The notes beneath the pieces are model-generated. The model saw only the letters and a list, made by a program, of their open reading frames with translations, was not told where the DNA came from and ran no database searches. A program made the position numbers and the translations under genes. From the NCBI GenBank assembly GCA_013298765.1, contig JAAFJA010000001.1:1-64000 (forward strand): DNA of 64,000 nucleotides, in the 5' to 3' direction. Shown here one piece after another: positions 34,479 to 43,797 of the stretch. Positions within the stretch are counted from its first letter, which is position 1, and each line of letters begins with the position of its first letter. The DNA is from Betaproteobacteria bacterium (GTDB lineage Bacteria > Pseudomonadota > Gammaproteobacteria > Burkholderiales > Casimicrobiaceae).

Positions 34479-35624
34479 ATGCGCATTGAAGTTGTAGCGT
34501 CTCTCGCCGCCGTCTCACCGTCCGACTGGAATCAACTGGTTGCATCTGCCGACGGTAATGTGTTTCTTAGCTACGAGTATTTACATTCGCTGCACGAGAG
34601 CGGTTGCGCAACCGCGCGTACCGGTTGGCAGGCGCATTACCTGCTCGCCTCTGAAGACAATGCATTGGTCGGCGCGATGCCGCTTTACCAGAAATACCAC
34701 TCCTACGGCGAATACGTGTTCGACTGGGCTTGGGCGGACGCCTATAAGCGCGCTGGAGGATCGTACTACCCGAAACTCTTGGCCGCGGTGCCGTTCACAC
34801 CGTGCGCCGGGCCGCGTGTTCTCGCCGCGCGTGATGATGTACGCGACGCGCTGATTGCAGCCGCCGTGCGCGAAAGCCAGCAACTGGGGCTTTCGAGCCT
34901 GCATGTGCTTCTGCCCCACGAAGGCGAACAAAAGCGCTGGGTTGCGAAGGGGATGCTCGCACGCGAAGGCGTTCAGTTCCACTGGACGAATCAAGGCTAT
35001 GAATCATTCGACGCAATGCTCGCGCAGATGTCACACGACAAACGAAAGCGGATCAAACAAGATCGACGCTACGTGCGAGAAGCCGGGATTCAATGGCGAG
35101 CCCAAATAGCCCCTGACATTTCAGAAGCGGACCTTCGCTTTTTTTACCGCTGCTATGAGAACACCTACGCAGCGCACTACTCAACGCCCTACCTATCCAT
35201 CGAGTTTTTCCGCCAAATCGTGGCCCAGTGCGGTAATGCCGTGGTTTTGTTTGTCGGTGAGCGCGACGGCCAGCCCGTCGCGGTATCGCTCTGCATTCAA
35301 AGCGGCGATCGGCTATACGGGCGCTACTGGGGAAGCATCGAGTCAATTCGTTCGCTCCATTTCGAAGCCTGCTACTACACACCGATCAGCTGGTGTATTG
35401 AGCGCGGCATCAAATGCTTCGAAGGCGGTGCGCAAGGCGCGCACAAGCTTGCGCGCGGATTGCTCCCAGTCACCACGTATTCATCGCACTGCTTTTCCGA
35501 TCCACGTTTCTCGGATGCTGTCGAGCACTTCTTGCATCGAGAGAAGATCGGAATGATGCACACGATGGAAGAGCTCTCCGAATCATCACCGTTCAAAACT
35601 ACGGTTCCGGCCGAACCCATTTGA
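34479..35624 (+). CDS. GNAT-superfamily, FemAB-like acyltransferase
   Basis: A 381-residue protein of the COG3146-type family, related to FemAB/peptidoglycan-bridge aminoacyltransferases. Typical blocks are DWNQLVASADGNVFLSYEYLHSLH, MPLYQKYHSYGEYVFDWAWADAY, the basic MSHDKRKRIKQDRRYV, and the C-terminal YWGSIESIRSLHFEACYYTPISWCIERGI ... FEGGAQGAHKLARGL. It is soluble. The substrate is unknown in the family. It is followed 63 bases later by the deacetylase and enoyl-CoA hydratase genes, likely one transcription unit. Confidence 0.85.
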   Translation: MRIEVVASLAAVSPSDWNQLVASADGNVFLSYEYLHSLHESGCATARTGWQAHYLLASEDNALVGAMPLYQKYHSYGEYVFDWAWADAYKRAGGSYYPKLLAAVPFTPCAGPRVLAARDDVRDALIAAAVRESQQLGLSSLHVLLPHEGEQKRWVAKGMLAREGVQFHWTNQGYESFDAMLAQMSHDKRKRIKQDRRYVREAGIQWRAQIAPDISEADLRFFYRCYENTYAAHYSTPYLSIEFFRQIVAQCGNAVVLFVGERDGQPVAVSLCIQSGDRLYGRYWGSIESIRSLHFEACYYTPISWCIERGIKCFEGGAQGAHKLARGLLPVTTYSSHCFSDPRFSDAVEHFLHREKIGMMHTMEELSESSPFKTTVPAEPI

Positions 35625-35687
35625 GCGGCAATCTAGCCCGATACCGCTGGCTACTGAAGCGATCAGCGCTTCGGTAGCACCCATTGC

Positions 35688-36581
35688 ATGATTCATTGTT
35701 TCTACACCGATCACTTCGTGCTGCCGCTGCCGGCAGGGCATCGCTTCCCGATGGCAAAGTATCAAATGCTGCGCGAATCGGTGCAGATGTTCGCGCCCTA
35801 TTCGCTTCTGGAAGCCCCTGCCGCCACTGACGATGAGCTCGCCCTCGCCCACGACCCTGCCTACATTGATCGAATGATCCAAGGCGGTCTGAGCACGCAA
35901 GAAATCCGTGCGATAGGATTTCCCTGGTCTCCGTACATGGCTGAGCGAGCCCGCCGCTCTGCAGGGGCGACCGTGGCGGCGCTCAAATCTGCGCTTACCC
36001 ATTGCGCTGCAATCAACCTGGCGGGTGGTACCCATCACGCGTTTCGCGATCATGGTGAGGGCTTTTGCTGCTTCAACGATGCAGCCGTGGCCGCGCGAAT
36101 GATTCAGCGCGACCACGGAATTTCACGAGTGTTGATTTGCGATCTCGATGTGCATCAGGGTAACGGCACCGCATCAATTTTTGCGGAAGACAACAGCGTA
36201 TTTACCTTTTCGATTCACGGCGAGCGCAACTATCCCGTACGCAAGGAACGAAGCGATTTAGATATCGAGTTGCCAGACGGTTGCGGCGACGCTCGCTACC
36301 TCGACACGCTCTCAGCGGCGCTGCCAGCAATCGTGGCACGCTTCGCCCCGAACGCGATCATCTACCTCGCGGGCGCCGATCCGTTTGAAGGCGATCGCTT
36401 AGGCCGCCTCAAGCTCACCAAATCCGGCTTGCGGCAGCGAGATGAATTCGTGCTTAAAACGGCCCGAGACCTCGGCATACCAATCGCCGTCACTATGGCG
36501 GGCGGCTATGCTCACGATTTAGCCGACATCGTTGATATTCACTTCAACACCGTACGCACCGTATTTGAGGTTTTCGCATGA
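35688..36581 (+). CDS. histone-deacetylase-family zinc hydrolase
   Basis: A 297-residue arginase/HDAC-fold enzyme of the bacterial class resembling HDAC11. Catalytic elements are GGTHHAFRDHGEGFCCFND (the His pair and the loop), ICDLDVHQGNGT (zinc Asp and His), and LAGADPFEGDRLG (second zinc Asp). Bacterial homologues remove acetyl groups from small amides or lysines. The start MIHCFYTDHFVLPLPAGHRFPMAKY is complete. The next gene overlaps by four bases (ATGA), so the two are translationally coupled. Confidence 0.92.
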   Translation: MIHCFYTDHFVLPLPAGHRFPMAKYQMLRESVQMFAPYSLLEAPAATDDELALAHDPAYIDRMIQGGLSTQEIRAIGFPWSPYMAERARRSAGATVAALKSALTHCAAINLAGGTHHAFRDHGEGFCCFNDAAVAARMIQRDHGISRVLICDLDVHQGNGTASIFAEDNSVFTFSIHGERNYPVRKERSDLDIELPDGCGDARYLDTLSAALPAIVARFAPNAIIYLAGADPFEGDRLGRLKLTKSGLRQRDEFVLKTARDLGIPIAVTMAGGYAHDLADIVDIHFNTVRTVFEVFA

Positions 36582-37384
36582 CCACCGACTCCCCCATCAT
36601 CGTCGCTCCACATCCATCGATTCCGGGTGTGGCCACCTTCACCATGAATCGACCGAAGGCCTTAAACGCGCTCAACGAATCGATGACAAAAGCGTTTGTG
36701 CCTGCCGTTCAGGCGGTGGCAAACGATCCCTCGATTCGAGTGCTCATCGTGCAGGGTGCGGGCGAACACTTTATGGCAGGCGGCGACATCAAGGGCTTCA
36801 GCGAGACCCTTGCCACCCCAGGTGAAGATCGAAAGAAGCATTTCCTGGAAATGATTCACTTTCTGCACAGCGGGATCGAGCTGATGCAGCGCATGCCCGT
36901 CGTGACCGTTGCAAAAATTCGCGGTGCGTGTGCCGGATTCGGAATGAGCCTAGGCATCGGCTGCGATCTTTCAATCGCGAGCGAAGATGCGTATTTCGCG
37001 ACGGCGTACAAAGCGATTGGCCTCACGCCGGATGGGGGGCAGTCATTCTTTTTGCCGCGTTTGGTCGGTGTAAAGAAAGCCATGGAGTTAACACTTCTTT
37101 CCGAGCGCGTGTCAGCACAAGAAGCGGCTCATCTCGGCTTCGTCAATCGCGTTGTTGCGAACGATCAAATCGATGCAGCGGTCGATAAGATCGCCGCACA
37201 AATTGCGCGCAGCGCGCGCGGCTCGATGGCGGGTGCAAAGCGCCTGCTCAATTCCTCTATGCAATCGACGCTTTCAGCACAGTTGGACGCAGAAGCCGAG
37301 AGCTTTTCCTCATGCGCCGCAAAACAGGATTTCGCTGAGGGTATCAGCGCCTTCATCGAGAAGCGACCCGCGAAGTTTGACTAA
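36578..37384 (+). CDS. enoyl-CoA hydratase/isomerase family protein (PaaG-like)
   Basis: A 268-residue crotonase-fold protein. The oxyanion-hole segments are GAGEHFMAGGDIKGF and RGACAGFGMSLGIGCDLSIAS. The two Glu residues of true hydratases are absent. Instead the second site reads GLTPDGGQSFFLPRLVG, as in PaaG-type isomerases where an Asp does the chemistry. It is therefore more likely an isomerase acting on unsaturated acyl-CoAs than a classical hydratase. The start overlaps the stop of the deacetylase gene. No beta-oxidation partners are near. Confidence 0.88.
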   Translation: MTTDSPIIVAPHPSIPGVATFTMNRPKALNALNESMTKAFVPAVQAVANDPSIRVLIVQGAGEHFMAGGDIKGFSETLATPGEDRKKHFLEMIHFLHSGIELMQRMPVVTVAKIRGACAGFGMSLGIGCDLSIASEDAYFATAYKAIGLTPDGGQSFFLPRLVGVKKAMELTLLSERVSAQEAAHLGFVNRVVANDQIDAAVDKIAAQIARSARGSMAGAKRLLNSSMQSTLSAQLDAEAESFSSCAAKQDFAEGISAFIEKRPAKFD

Positions 37385-37599
37385 CGCCGGCTTTTGCGAT
37401 TCAACGCGAAGATATCGGTTGCTTCGAAGTTTGGTGGAGCGGCGCTGTCAGGGCATCACTTGCTCCACTTTAATTGGTAACTCTGCCTCGTTAAGCATTC
37501 TTTCAATGGGGCTAGCAGCACAATCGTATACGTATTGTTAAATGCGTTAATAGGCATATAACCTTGGTTAAATGAGGATTACAGAGCAATTGCTATAGG

Positions 37600-37977
37600 C
37601 TAAGTATTTTGATGCAGCAGCCCGCTCAACACCCAGCGCGCGGTCGCGAGATTGGTCGCAACCGGTACGTTGTGAACATCGCAGATGCGCAACAACGCTG
37701 AGATATCTGGCTCGTGAGGTTGAGCAGTTAAAACGTCGCGCAGAAAAATTACGGCGTCAACGCGGCCCTCTGCAATCAGCGCACCGATTTGTATATCGCC
37801 GCCTTGCGGCCCCGAAAGCAATTGCTGCACGTCGAGCCCCAGCTCGGATCGCAGCAATCCGCCAGTGGTGCGCGTTGCGATGAGATGATGCGGGCTAAGC
37901 GCGGAGAGATGCTCCCGCGCGAAACTCACCATCTGTGCTTTGCAGCGGTCGTGGGCAATTAATGCAATCGTGCTCAT
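37600..37977 (-). CDS. mgsA: methylglyoxal synthase
   Basis: A 125-residue enzyme that converts dihydroxyacetone phosphate to methylglyoxal and phosphate, a bypass when triose phosphates accumulate. Visible are [13 protein letters not shown], the phosphate loop [26 protein letters not shown] with the catalytic Asp, and [36 protein letters not shown]. The ATG at 37977 overlaps the stop of the upstream sugar-kinase gene (ATGA), showing translational coupling and a shared role in sugar catabolism. Confidence 0.95.
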   Translation of the reverse strand: MSTIALIAHDRCKAQMVSFAREHLSALSPHHLIATRTTGGLLRSELGLDVQQLLSGPQGGDIQIGALIAEGRVDAVIFLRDVLTAQPHEPDISALLRICDVHNVPVATNLATARWVLSGLLHQNT

Positions 37978-38900
37978 ACGCGAGATTGTAGGAACGTTTG
38001 CACCTCGCCTGCCTCGGGAATTGCGGCAATCGCTCCGTAGCGAGTTGTGGCGATCGCCGCAGCGGCGCATCCATAGCGCGCAGCCGCATGCAACGCATCG
38101 CCTGCGAGCAATCGTGCGACGGTCGCGCCCGCGAAGCAATCGCCTGCGCCGGTTGCATCAATCGCGTTCACGTGAAAAGCAAACACTTGTTGCGGCGCGA
38201 GGGTTGAACCATCACTAATCAATACGCCCTCGGCGCCGAGCTTCAGCAGCACATGCCGCGCGCCCAGGCGATGCGCCCAATCGATGATCGCTATCGGTTC
38301 CTTCAACCCAGAAAGCGCGACGCCGTCTTCAAGCGATGGAAAGAAAAAATCGGTTCGCGGCAAAATCCACTGCAGTGCGCTCCGCGCTTCCGGAAGGCCC
38401 CACAAACGCGCCCGATAGTTGCTATCAAACACCGTCGCCACCTGAAACTCGCGTGCGGTATCAAAGAGATACTCAACCGCCTCGCGCGCTGACGAAGAGA
38501 TCGCCTGCGTAATGCCGCTCGAATGCACAAATTTGGCCTTGGCGACTTCAGCACGATGGATTGATCGCGGCGAAAGCTTTGATGCAGCCGATCCGGTCCG
38601 GGCGTAGTTAAAGGCGTGGCCAGTTGCGTCGTGGTGAATGAAATAGCCGCCAGTGGGCGAGCGATCATCGATTTCGATCTGCGAGCAATCGATTCCCTCT
38701 TCATCCCAAATCGCGCGCAATGTAGTTCCGAAGCGATCACTGCCCACACGGCTCACGTAGCCGACATGCGCGCCTTGGCGCGCTGCCGCAACGCAAAAGT
38801 TCGAGGTGTCGCCGCCAAAACCGAGCAAATATTTGCCGGGCTCGTCCGCGAGCGCGCTCATCTCCCAAAGGGCTTCGCCCAGGCTCAAAATGTCTGGCAT
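37974..38900 (-). CDS. kdgK: PfkB-family sugar kinase, candidate 2-keto-3-deoxygluconokinase
   Basis: A 308-residue ribokinase-fold kinase from the ATG at 38900 ([17 protein letters not shown]). Substrate-side motifs are [25 protein letters not shown] and [15 protein letters not shown]. The catalytic signature is [15 protein letters not shown]. The YFIHHD...[11 protein letters not shown] arrangement is typical of KDG kinases, though fructokinase-like activity is possible. KDG kinase would feed KDPG to the eda product encoded at 53623-54249. It overlaps mgsA by four bases. The MITE 38947-39140 lies directly in its upstream region. Confidence 0.82.
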   Translation of the reverse strand: MPDILSLGEALWEMSALADEPGKYLLGFGGDTSNFCVAAARQGAHVGYVSRVGSDRFGTTLRAIWDEEGIDCSQIEIDDRSPTGGYFIHHDATGHAFNYARTGSAASKLSPRSIHRAEVAKAKFVHSSGITQAISSSAREAVEYLFDTAREFQVATVFDSNYRARLWGLPEARSALQWILPRTDFFFPSLEDGVALSGLKEPIAIIDWAHRLGARHVLLKLGAEGVLISDGSTLAPQQVFAFHVNAIDATGAGDCFAGATVARLLAGDALHAAARYGCAAAAIATTRYGAIAAIPEAGEVQTFLQSRV

Positions 38901-38946
38901 GTTCGCTCCTGCAATTGCGCAATGCGATGACGTGGATGTGAGAACT

Positions 38947-39140
38947 TTAGGGAAACGCTGAACAAGTCTGCGTGATGCAGCGCTCGGCGGATTGGGATGA
39001 GCTGGAAGCCCAAAATTCTGAGCCATAGCGGGCCTATGTTGAAGAATTTTGAGGCTTCAGATCGCCCAACTCCGACGATGCTTTGCCCTGGATCGGCAAG
39101 CTTGCCTCCGTCGCGCATGACTTGTTCAACGTTTCCTTAG
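38947..39140. mobile_element. IS5-type MITE with TTAG target duplications
   Basis: An 186-bp element (38951-39136) has 18-bp terminal inverted repeats, GGAAACGCTGAACAAGTC and GACTTGTTCAACGTTTCC, with 17 of 18 matching. It is flanked by the 4-bp direct repeat TTAG (38947-38950 and 39137-39140), which fits the YTAR target of IS5-group transposases. The interior is itself nearly palindromic (AGCCCAAAATTCT ... AGAATTTTGAGGCTT), so the whole element can fold into one long hairpin. It has no gene and depends on a transposase in trans. It lies between the divergent kdgK and LysE-type genes. Confidence 0.9.
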
Positions 39141-39160
39141 GTTTCGGATAGAGTGTAGCG

Positions 39161-39796
39161 ATGCTTAGCCTCGAACAGTTCCTGCTCTACACCCCGGCTG
39201 CCTTGATCGTGATTGCGATCCCGGGACCCGACATGCTGTTATCGCTCGCACGCGGCCTGACGCAAGGCAAGATCGCCGGAATCGTCCACGCCGTGGGTGT
39301 TGGATGCGGGATCATGCTGCACACGCTGCTTGCCGCTTTTGGCGTGAGCCTTTTGCTGCTTGCAAACGAAACGGCATTTTGGTTCCTCAAGGCCGGTGGC
39401 GCAGCCTACCTCGTCTACCTTGGAATCATGCAATGGCGTGAGGGAGCCCCCCGTTTCACGAGCAACGTTCCGAGCCTTTCCTACAGCAGTGTGTTCTGGC
39501 GTGGATTGCTCTCAAATTCACTGAATCCAAAGGTTGCGCTCTTCGTCATTGCGTTTGTTCCTCAATTTGTTTCGACGTCACCTGGGAGCGCTTCGGCGTT
39601 TAGTCAGATCATCGCGCTCGGCGCGATCTTCGCAATTCTGACGGTCGCTGCGTATGCACCGCTTGCCATCGCCGCGCATCGAGTGAGTCAGTGGTTGGGC
39701 AATCAGCCAAGCTTTTTCAAATACTTTAACCGCAGCGTTGGTGGAATCTTTGTCGCATCCAGCGTCGCCCTCCTCGCGCTCGAGCGCAAACATTAG
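39161..39796 (+). CDS. LysE/RhtB-family amino-acid exporter
   Basis: A 211-residue inner-membrane protein with six hydrophobic segments. Family signatures are AALIVIAIPGPDMLLSLARGLTQGKIAGIVHAVGVGCGIMLH near the N-terminus and FWRGLLSNSLNPKVALFVIAFVPQFV in the middle. Members export amino acids or homoserine lactone-like compounds; the substrate cannot be fixed from sequence. It starts 21 bases after the MITE duplication, so the element likely replaced or moved part of its promoter. Confidence 0.9.
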   Translation: MLSLEQFLLYTPAALIVIAIPGPDMLLSLARGLTQGKIAGIVHAVGVGCGIMLHTLLAAFGVSLLLLANETAFWFLKAGGAAYLVYLGIMQWREGAPRFTSNVPSLSYSSVFWRGLLSNSLNPKVALFVIAFVPQFVSTSPGSASAFSQIIALGAIFAILTVAAYAPLAIAAHRVSQWLGNQPSFFKYFNRSVGGIFVASSVALLALERKH

Positions 39797-39839
39797 GATC
39801 GCAATAGCCGCCTCGGTCAGCGGAGATGAATGTCCTAAG

Positions 39840-40820
39840 TTACTGGTCCGTATCGAGTTCGCGCGTACTTTCAAATTGGCGAACTGAGTAGTCGAGCGGG
39901 TCCACAAACGCTAGGCGCCTTGCGAGGAGCTTGAGCGGGGCGCGATTTTGGTCGAGCTCTTCAGCGAGCAAGGCCGGATAAATCGCGTCGTTTTGGATTG
40001 GTATCCCGAGATGCGCCAATTGCGCGCGCAACTGATGACGACGCCCGGTGCTTGGCTTCAACTGATACAACGCCCAACCATCGGCGAGCGGTCGAATCAC
40101 TGAAATTTCAGTTTCTGCGTTTGGCTCGCCATCGACTGTTTGCATCTGCATGAAATGCGCGGCATCCGCCAAACGCGAGCGGTAGCAGAACGGTGCCGCA
40201 AACGCCGAACGAAAAGGCGCAATCGCTTCATAGACTTTTGTCACTTGACGATCTCGAAACAACGATTGATACGCGCTCCGATCGCGAGCAAGCTTCACAA
40301 AAAGCACGAGGCCCGCTGTATCTCGATCAATACGATGCGCCGGTGTGAGCTCCGCCAAGCCGGTTCGTGCTCGAAGGCGCGCGAGCAGTGTTTCGCGAAC
40401 ATATCTTCCGCTCGGCACGACCGGCATCCCATGGGGCTTATCGGCCACGAGAATTCGCTCATCCTCAAACAGCACACGCTCGCTTTCGGTGGTGGCGGCT
40501 TCCGAAAATTGACTGCGGTAGTAACAAAGCCTCGTGCCCGCATGAGCCGAGGTGAGCTCATCGCCGCGTACGACGCGCGTCTGCGTCGGTTTCGCCTGCT
40601 TGTGCGGCGCGATCCACACGTCGCCGCTTGCAAATCGATGCTCCCATTCTGATCGGGAGATGCCCGGGAATCGACTCGCAAAAAAGTCGAGTAGCGTGGG
40701 CTGTGACGCGATCAATTCGCGCTTTGCAGGGATGACTACTTCGCTCGGCGCGACCCCATGGCGAAGGCCGCGCGACTGAACAGCGAGATCGGCATGCAGG
40801 GCCTGCGCAATCTCCATCAT
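39840..40820 (-). CDS. RluA-family pseudouridine synthase
   Basis: A 326-residue enzyme that isomerises uridines in rRNA or tRNA. The catalytic Asp lies in AHRIDRDTAGLVLFVK. The preceding LVADKPHGMPVVPSG and the downstream LKPSTGRRHQLRAQLAHLGIPIQND are typical of RluA/TruC-type synthases. The N-terminal 100 residues (SRSEWEHRFASGDVWI) hold a degenerate S4-like segment. The start codon overlaps the stop of trhO, so the two RNA-modification genes form one operon. The target base is uncertain. Confidence 0.88.
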   Translation of the reverse strand: MMEIAQALHADLAVQSRGLRHGVAPSEVVIPAKRELIASQPTLLDFFASRFPGISRSEWEHRFASGDVWIAPHKQAKPTQTRVVRGDELTSAHAGTRLCYYRSQFSEAATTESERVLFEDERILVADKPHGMPVVPSGRYVRETLLARLRARTGLAELTPAHRIDRDTAGLVLFVKLARDRSAYQSLFRDRQVTKVYEAIAPFRSAFAAPFCYRSRLADAAHFMQMQTVDGEPNAETEISVIRPLADGWALYQLKPSTGRRHQLRAQLAHLGIPIQNDAIYPALLAEELDQNRAPLKLLARRLAFVDPLDYSVRQFESTRELDTDQ

Positions 40821-41680
40821 CAATGCTTTGGCGTCAGATCTTCTGCGCTGGGTTCATACACGTCCGTGCTTTGAGCTACCGCTTCTCGCAACCGTTTTGC
40901 GCGCTCGATGCGCCACCGCCCATCCGTGGCGGAATCGTACACATCCGCCTCAGTCGTTGCGGTCTCACGAAGTTCCGTATCGAGCGCAATCCTATTGTCG
41001 AAAACGAAGCACTCCCCTTTCCATTCACGATTGGCATCGGGCACCCGGGCGAAGTAGTTGAGGATGCCGCCCTCCAGCTCAGCCACCTTGAGTCCGAGTG
41101 AGCTCATCCAAGGCGCAACCCGCTCGCAGCGGATGCCGCCCGTGCAGTACATCGCAACCGTCGTGCCCTTCTCGCGCCATTCATCCGCGTTCGCCGCGAT
41201 ATAGGCCTCAAAGTCGGAAAAATGGCTCACACCTGGATCAACGGCACCTTCGAAGCGACCCAACCGAAATTCAAAGCTGTTGCGGTTATCAATCACGACA
41301 ACGTTTGATTCGCCAAGCAATTCACGCCAACGCTCGGGAGATACTTGCGTGGCGCGATCCGGGATGAACGGCGCATCCGCGCTAGCTCCGAATGCAACGA
41401 TTCTCTTGCCGACATTCAATTTGAATCGGCCATACGGCGGTGTGTCACAACGGCTGCGTTTAAATACGAGATCCGAGAACTCGGCATGCTGTCGCAAGCG
41501 CGCCTCAAAGCGATCTACCGATTTTTTCGTCCCAGCCACGCCGCCATTGATGCCTTCATGGGCGAGCAAAATGCTTCCAGTAAGCTGCTCTGTCGTCGCT
41601 GTGTCCGTGAGGGCTTGCGCGAGCGTCGACGGATCTTCAATGCGGGCGAATCGATAGAACGCAGAGTGAACTATTTCCAT
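40820..41680 (-). CDS. trhO: tRNA uridine(34) hydroxylase TrhO (rhodanese domain)
   Basis: A 286-residue protein of the TrhO/YceA family, which makes 5-hydroxyuridine at the tRNA wobble position using molecular oxygen. Visible features are the N-terminal ferredoxin-like domain (IVHSAFYRFARIEDP ... ILLAHEGINGGVAGT), the PPYGRFKLNVGKRIVAFG strand, RNSFEFRLGRFEGAVDP, the rhodanese active-site loop YCTGGIRCE, and LEGGILNYFARVPD. The ATG at 41680 matches the family start. It is followed without a gap by the RluA-type gene. Confidence 0.93.
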   Translation of the reverse strand: MEIVHSAFYRFARIEDPSTLAQALTDTATTEQLTGSILLAHEGINGGVAGTKKSVDRFEARLRQHAEFSDLVFKRSRCDTPPYGRFKLNVGKRIVAFGASADAPFIPDRATQVSPERWRELLGESNVVVIDNRNSFEFRLGRFEGAVDPGVSHFSDFEAYIAANADEWREKGTTVAMYCTGGIRCERVAPWMSSLGLKVAELEGGILNYFARVPDANREWKGECFVFDNRIALDTELRETATTEADVYDSATDGRWRIERAKRLREAVAQSTDVYEPSAEDLTPKH

Positions 41681-41775
41681 TTCGCAATTTTCGACGAGTC
41701 GGCAGCGACGCGAGATCAAATTGACCAGGCTGGGCAGTCGTAATAGTTTGAGCAGAAAGCACCGGCAGATACGCC

Positions 41776-41864
41776 CAAGCCCAAATTAAAACGGGGCTAG
41801 CGCACATTTCTTGTTTAAACCACTTTAAATATAAATAGCCGCTTAGCCCCAATGCGATAGGAAC
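41776..41864. repeat. pair of TAGCCC/GGGCTA short palindromic motifs in an AT-rich gap
   Basis: AGCCCAAATTAAAACGGGGC (41778-41797) plus TAG, and TTAGCCCCAATGCGATAGG (41843-41861), lie in a low-GC gap. GGGGCTAGCGC and GCTTAGCCCC can also pair with each other, giving a larger stem. Similar motifs occur near 13400, 26169, 29743 and 33764. Confidence 0.5.
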
Positions 41865-41885
41865 GAGATAGAAATATTTGTATCT

Positions 41886-42380
41886 TCAGTGACTTTTCGG
41901 GAAGTCGATCGGGAACGGCAGCGATTGAAATTCGATGCCCTCGTCACGCAGTTCTTGCGCGGTTTCCGGATCGGTGCGTCCACGAATTCCGCGGTGCGGC
42001 TTGTCGCCGTAATGCATGGCGCGCGCCTCGTCGGCGAACTTTTCACCCACGTATTCAGTGTTCTCGCGCACCTGTTCCGCGAACGAGTGCACGGCGGCGA
42101 CGAGCTTTCGGTAGTCGTCACTCGCGACAAACTCGCCATTGCTATCTGAGGCTGCGGCGACTTCGAGCTCTTGCTTCGCTTTGTCTGACTCCCGTTCGCG
42201 GCTGCCGCCAACGCCGCCAAAATTCACGCGAGGCGCATGCAGCTGACGCTCAATACGCTGCGAACCACACACCGGACACTCAACGAGACCGCGGTCACGC
42301 TGGTTTTCAAAGTCGGCGGGGGATGCAAACCATCCTTCAAACGGATGCTTGTGTTCGCAGGCGAGGTTATAAACGATCAT
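41886..42380 (-). CDS. DUF1178 family protein
   Basis: A 164-residue protein with the DUF1178 start MIVYNLACEHKHPFEGWFAS. A zinc-ribbon-like cysteine set follows (C8; CPVCGS near 36-41). A Lys/Glu-rich helical middle (VHSFAEQVRENTEYVGEKFADEAR) and the conserved AMHYGDKPHRGIRGRTDPETAQELRDEGIEF complete it. The cellular role of the family is unknown. It lies downstream of the two solute-binding-protein genes with a 127-base gap. Confidence 0.93.
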   Translation of the reverse strand: MIVYNLACEHKHPFEGWFASPADFENQRDRGLVECPVCGSQRIERQLHAPRVNFGGVGGSRERESDKAKQELEVAAASDSNGEFVASDDYRKLVAAVHSFAEQVRENTEYVGEKFADEARAMHYGDKPHRGIRGRTDPETAQELRDEGIEFQSLPFPIDFPKSH

Positions 42381-42507
42381 GCCCTAATTGTAGAAGCTGC
42401 GCGCTCGTAAACTTTTGCCCACCCGCACACAGCAGGGCGGGCACAGGTTCGCTGCGATACAGTCAGCGAGCGCGAAGCACCGATCAAGTTCCAACGCGGT
42501 TAGTTGT

Positions 42508-43623
42508 CTAATAATGAATTTTTCCGTCGCGCCCGATGACGGTGAGCTCCACGAACTGCAGCGCGTTGTGATCGGTCGGCCCGAAGTCGAAGCGGAAGCC
42601 GTCGAGACTCATCTCGCGCATACCTTCCAGCGCCCGCACAAACGCTTCGCGTGAAACATCGCCGCCGCGACGCAATGCGTCCACCGCAATACGCGCAGCC
42701 AAGAATCCTTCTAAGCTTGTGTAGGAGGGCTCTTCCCCTTTTGCTTTGATGAGCCGCTGATATTCCTGGACCCAGGGGTAGCGCTGCGCCCACGGCGAAG
42801 GCATCACCTGAGAAATCATCACGCCTCGCCCATCCTCGCCGAGCGCTTTTACCAAGGATTTTGTTCCAACGAAGGATACGTTCGCATAGCGCGTGACGAG
42901 TCCACGTGCTTTGGTTTGCTTGATGAACTCAGCGCACGATCCATAGGTGCTCACCATGACTACTGCTTCGGGCTTACGCTCAAGCATCACAGCAACCGCA
43001 CGCGAAACGTCGTTGCTATTTCTCTCTACCGTCGCCGTTGCAAAAACTTGAAGATTCCGCGACTGGAGCGCGCGAGTGACACCGGCAAGGCCCGCCTGGC
43101 CGTACGAATCGTTCTGATGGAACACAGCGATTCTGCGAACGCCTTCGGCAACCAGCTGTTTCACCAAAAGCTCGGTTTCGTCGAAATAGCTCGCGCGCAC
43201 ATTGAACACATAGCGGTTAAACGGCTCGCGCAAGCCTTGGGCCCCGGTAAACGCAGCGAAGAACGGAATCTTCGCTTCGGTTGCAATCGCAATCGACGGC
43301 AGCGAGGTCGGTGTCCCAACGTAGCCAAAAAGCGCGTGCACGTCGCCGTCATTTACGAACTTTCGTGTGTTCTCAGCGGCGCGATTCGCCTCGTATCCAT
43401 CGTCCAGGGTACGCAGAACGATTCTCTTACCTTTGACACCACCTTCAGCGTTCACCTTATCGAAGAAGATCTGAGCACCAAGACGCATTTCGCGCCCGAG
43501 CTCAGAGGCCGGCCCGGAGAGCGCCACTGACTGCGCAAAAACAATGTCCTGCGCGAGTGCACTCGCACTCGCAAACATCAATCCAATCGACAAACAAACG
43601 CGAACCCACTTCCGCCAAAACAT
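42508..43623 (-). CDS. ABC-type branched-chain-amino-acid-like substrate-binding protein (paralogue 1)
   Basis: A 371-residue periplasmic binding protein with a signal peptide ending FASASALAQ. The type-I periplasmic fold is visible as VFAQSVALSGPASELGREMRLGAQIFFDKVNAEGGVKGKRI, GYVGTPTSLPSIAIATEAKIPFF, and VFHQNDSYGQAGLAGV. It is about three-quarters identical in its N-terminal half to the product at 43798-44919, so the pair arose by tandem duplication. No permease or ATPase of the LIV class is adjacent. It may work with a transporter elsewhere or feed a sensory system. Confidence 0.9.
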   Translation of the reverse strand: MFWRKWVRVCLSIGLMFASASALAQDIVFAQSVALSGPASELGREMRLGAQIFFDKVNAEGGVKGKRIVLRTLDDGYEANRAAENTRKFVNDGDVHALFGYVGTPTSLPSIAIATEAKIPFFAAFTGAQGLREPFNRYVFNVRASYFDETELLVKQLVAEGVRRIAVFHQNDSYGQAGLAGVTRALQSRNLQVFATATVERNSNDVSRAVAVMLERKPEAVVMVSTYGSCAEFIKQTKARGLVTRYANVSFVGTKSLVKALGEDGRGVMISQVMPSPWAQRYPWVQEYQRLIKAKGEEPSYTSLEGFLAARIAVDALRRGGDVSREAFVRALEGMREMSLDGFRFDFGPTDHNALQFVELTVIGRDGKIHY

Positions 43624-43797
43624 CTCAACTCACCCAATCATGACAAACTAAAAAACAAAAAAACTTACGCCACCGATGCGCTCGCACGGTTGAAGCGCGA
43701 GGGCTGTCCTGCTGGCAGAAAGCAACCGCTAAGAGCGTTATGCCGACGCTTCGCTTCCATACCGCGTGCTGACCTTGTTAAGTGAAGCGAATGCGAT

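Noticed and set aside
41637-41852. Hydrophobic reverse-strand frame of about 70 residues upstream of trhO
   Set aside because: It crosses the AT-rich motif region and overlaps the conserved N-terminal coding part of trhO. There is no ribosome-binding site and the sequence follows base composition.
41776-41864. Integron attC-like sites
   Set aside because: The TAGCCC/GGGCTA stems lack the conserved R'' and R' core triplets, no intI is present, and the neighbouring genes are housekeeping genes.
42916-43530. Forward frame of about 200 residues opposite a binding-protein gene
   Set aside because: The reverse strand encodes a clear periplasmic binding protein with a signal peptide. The forward product has no recognisable domain.
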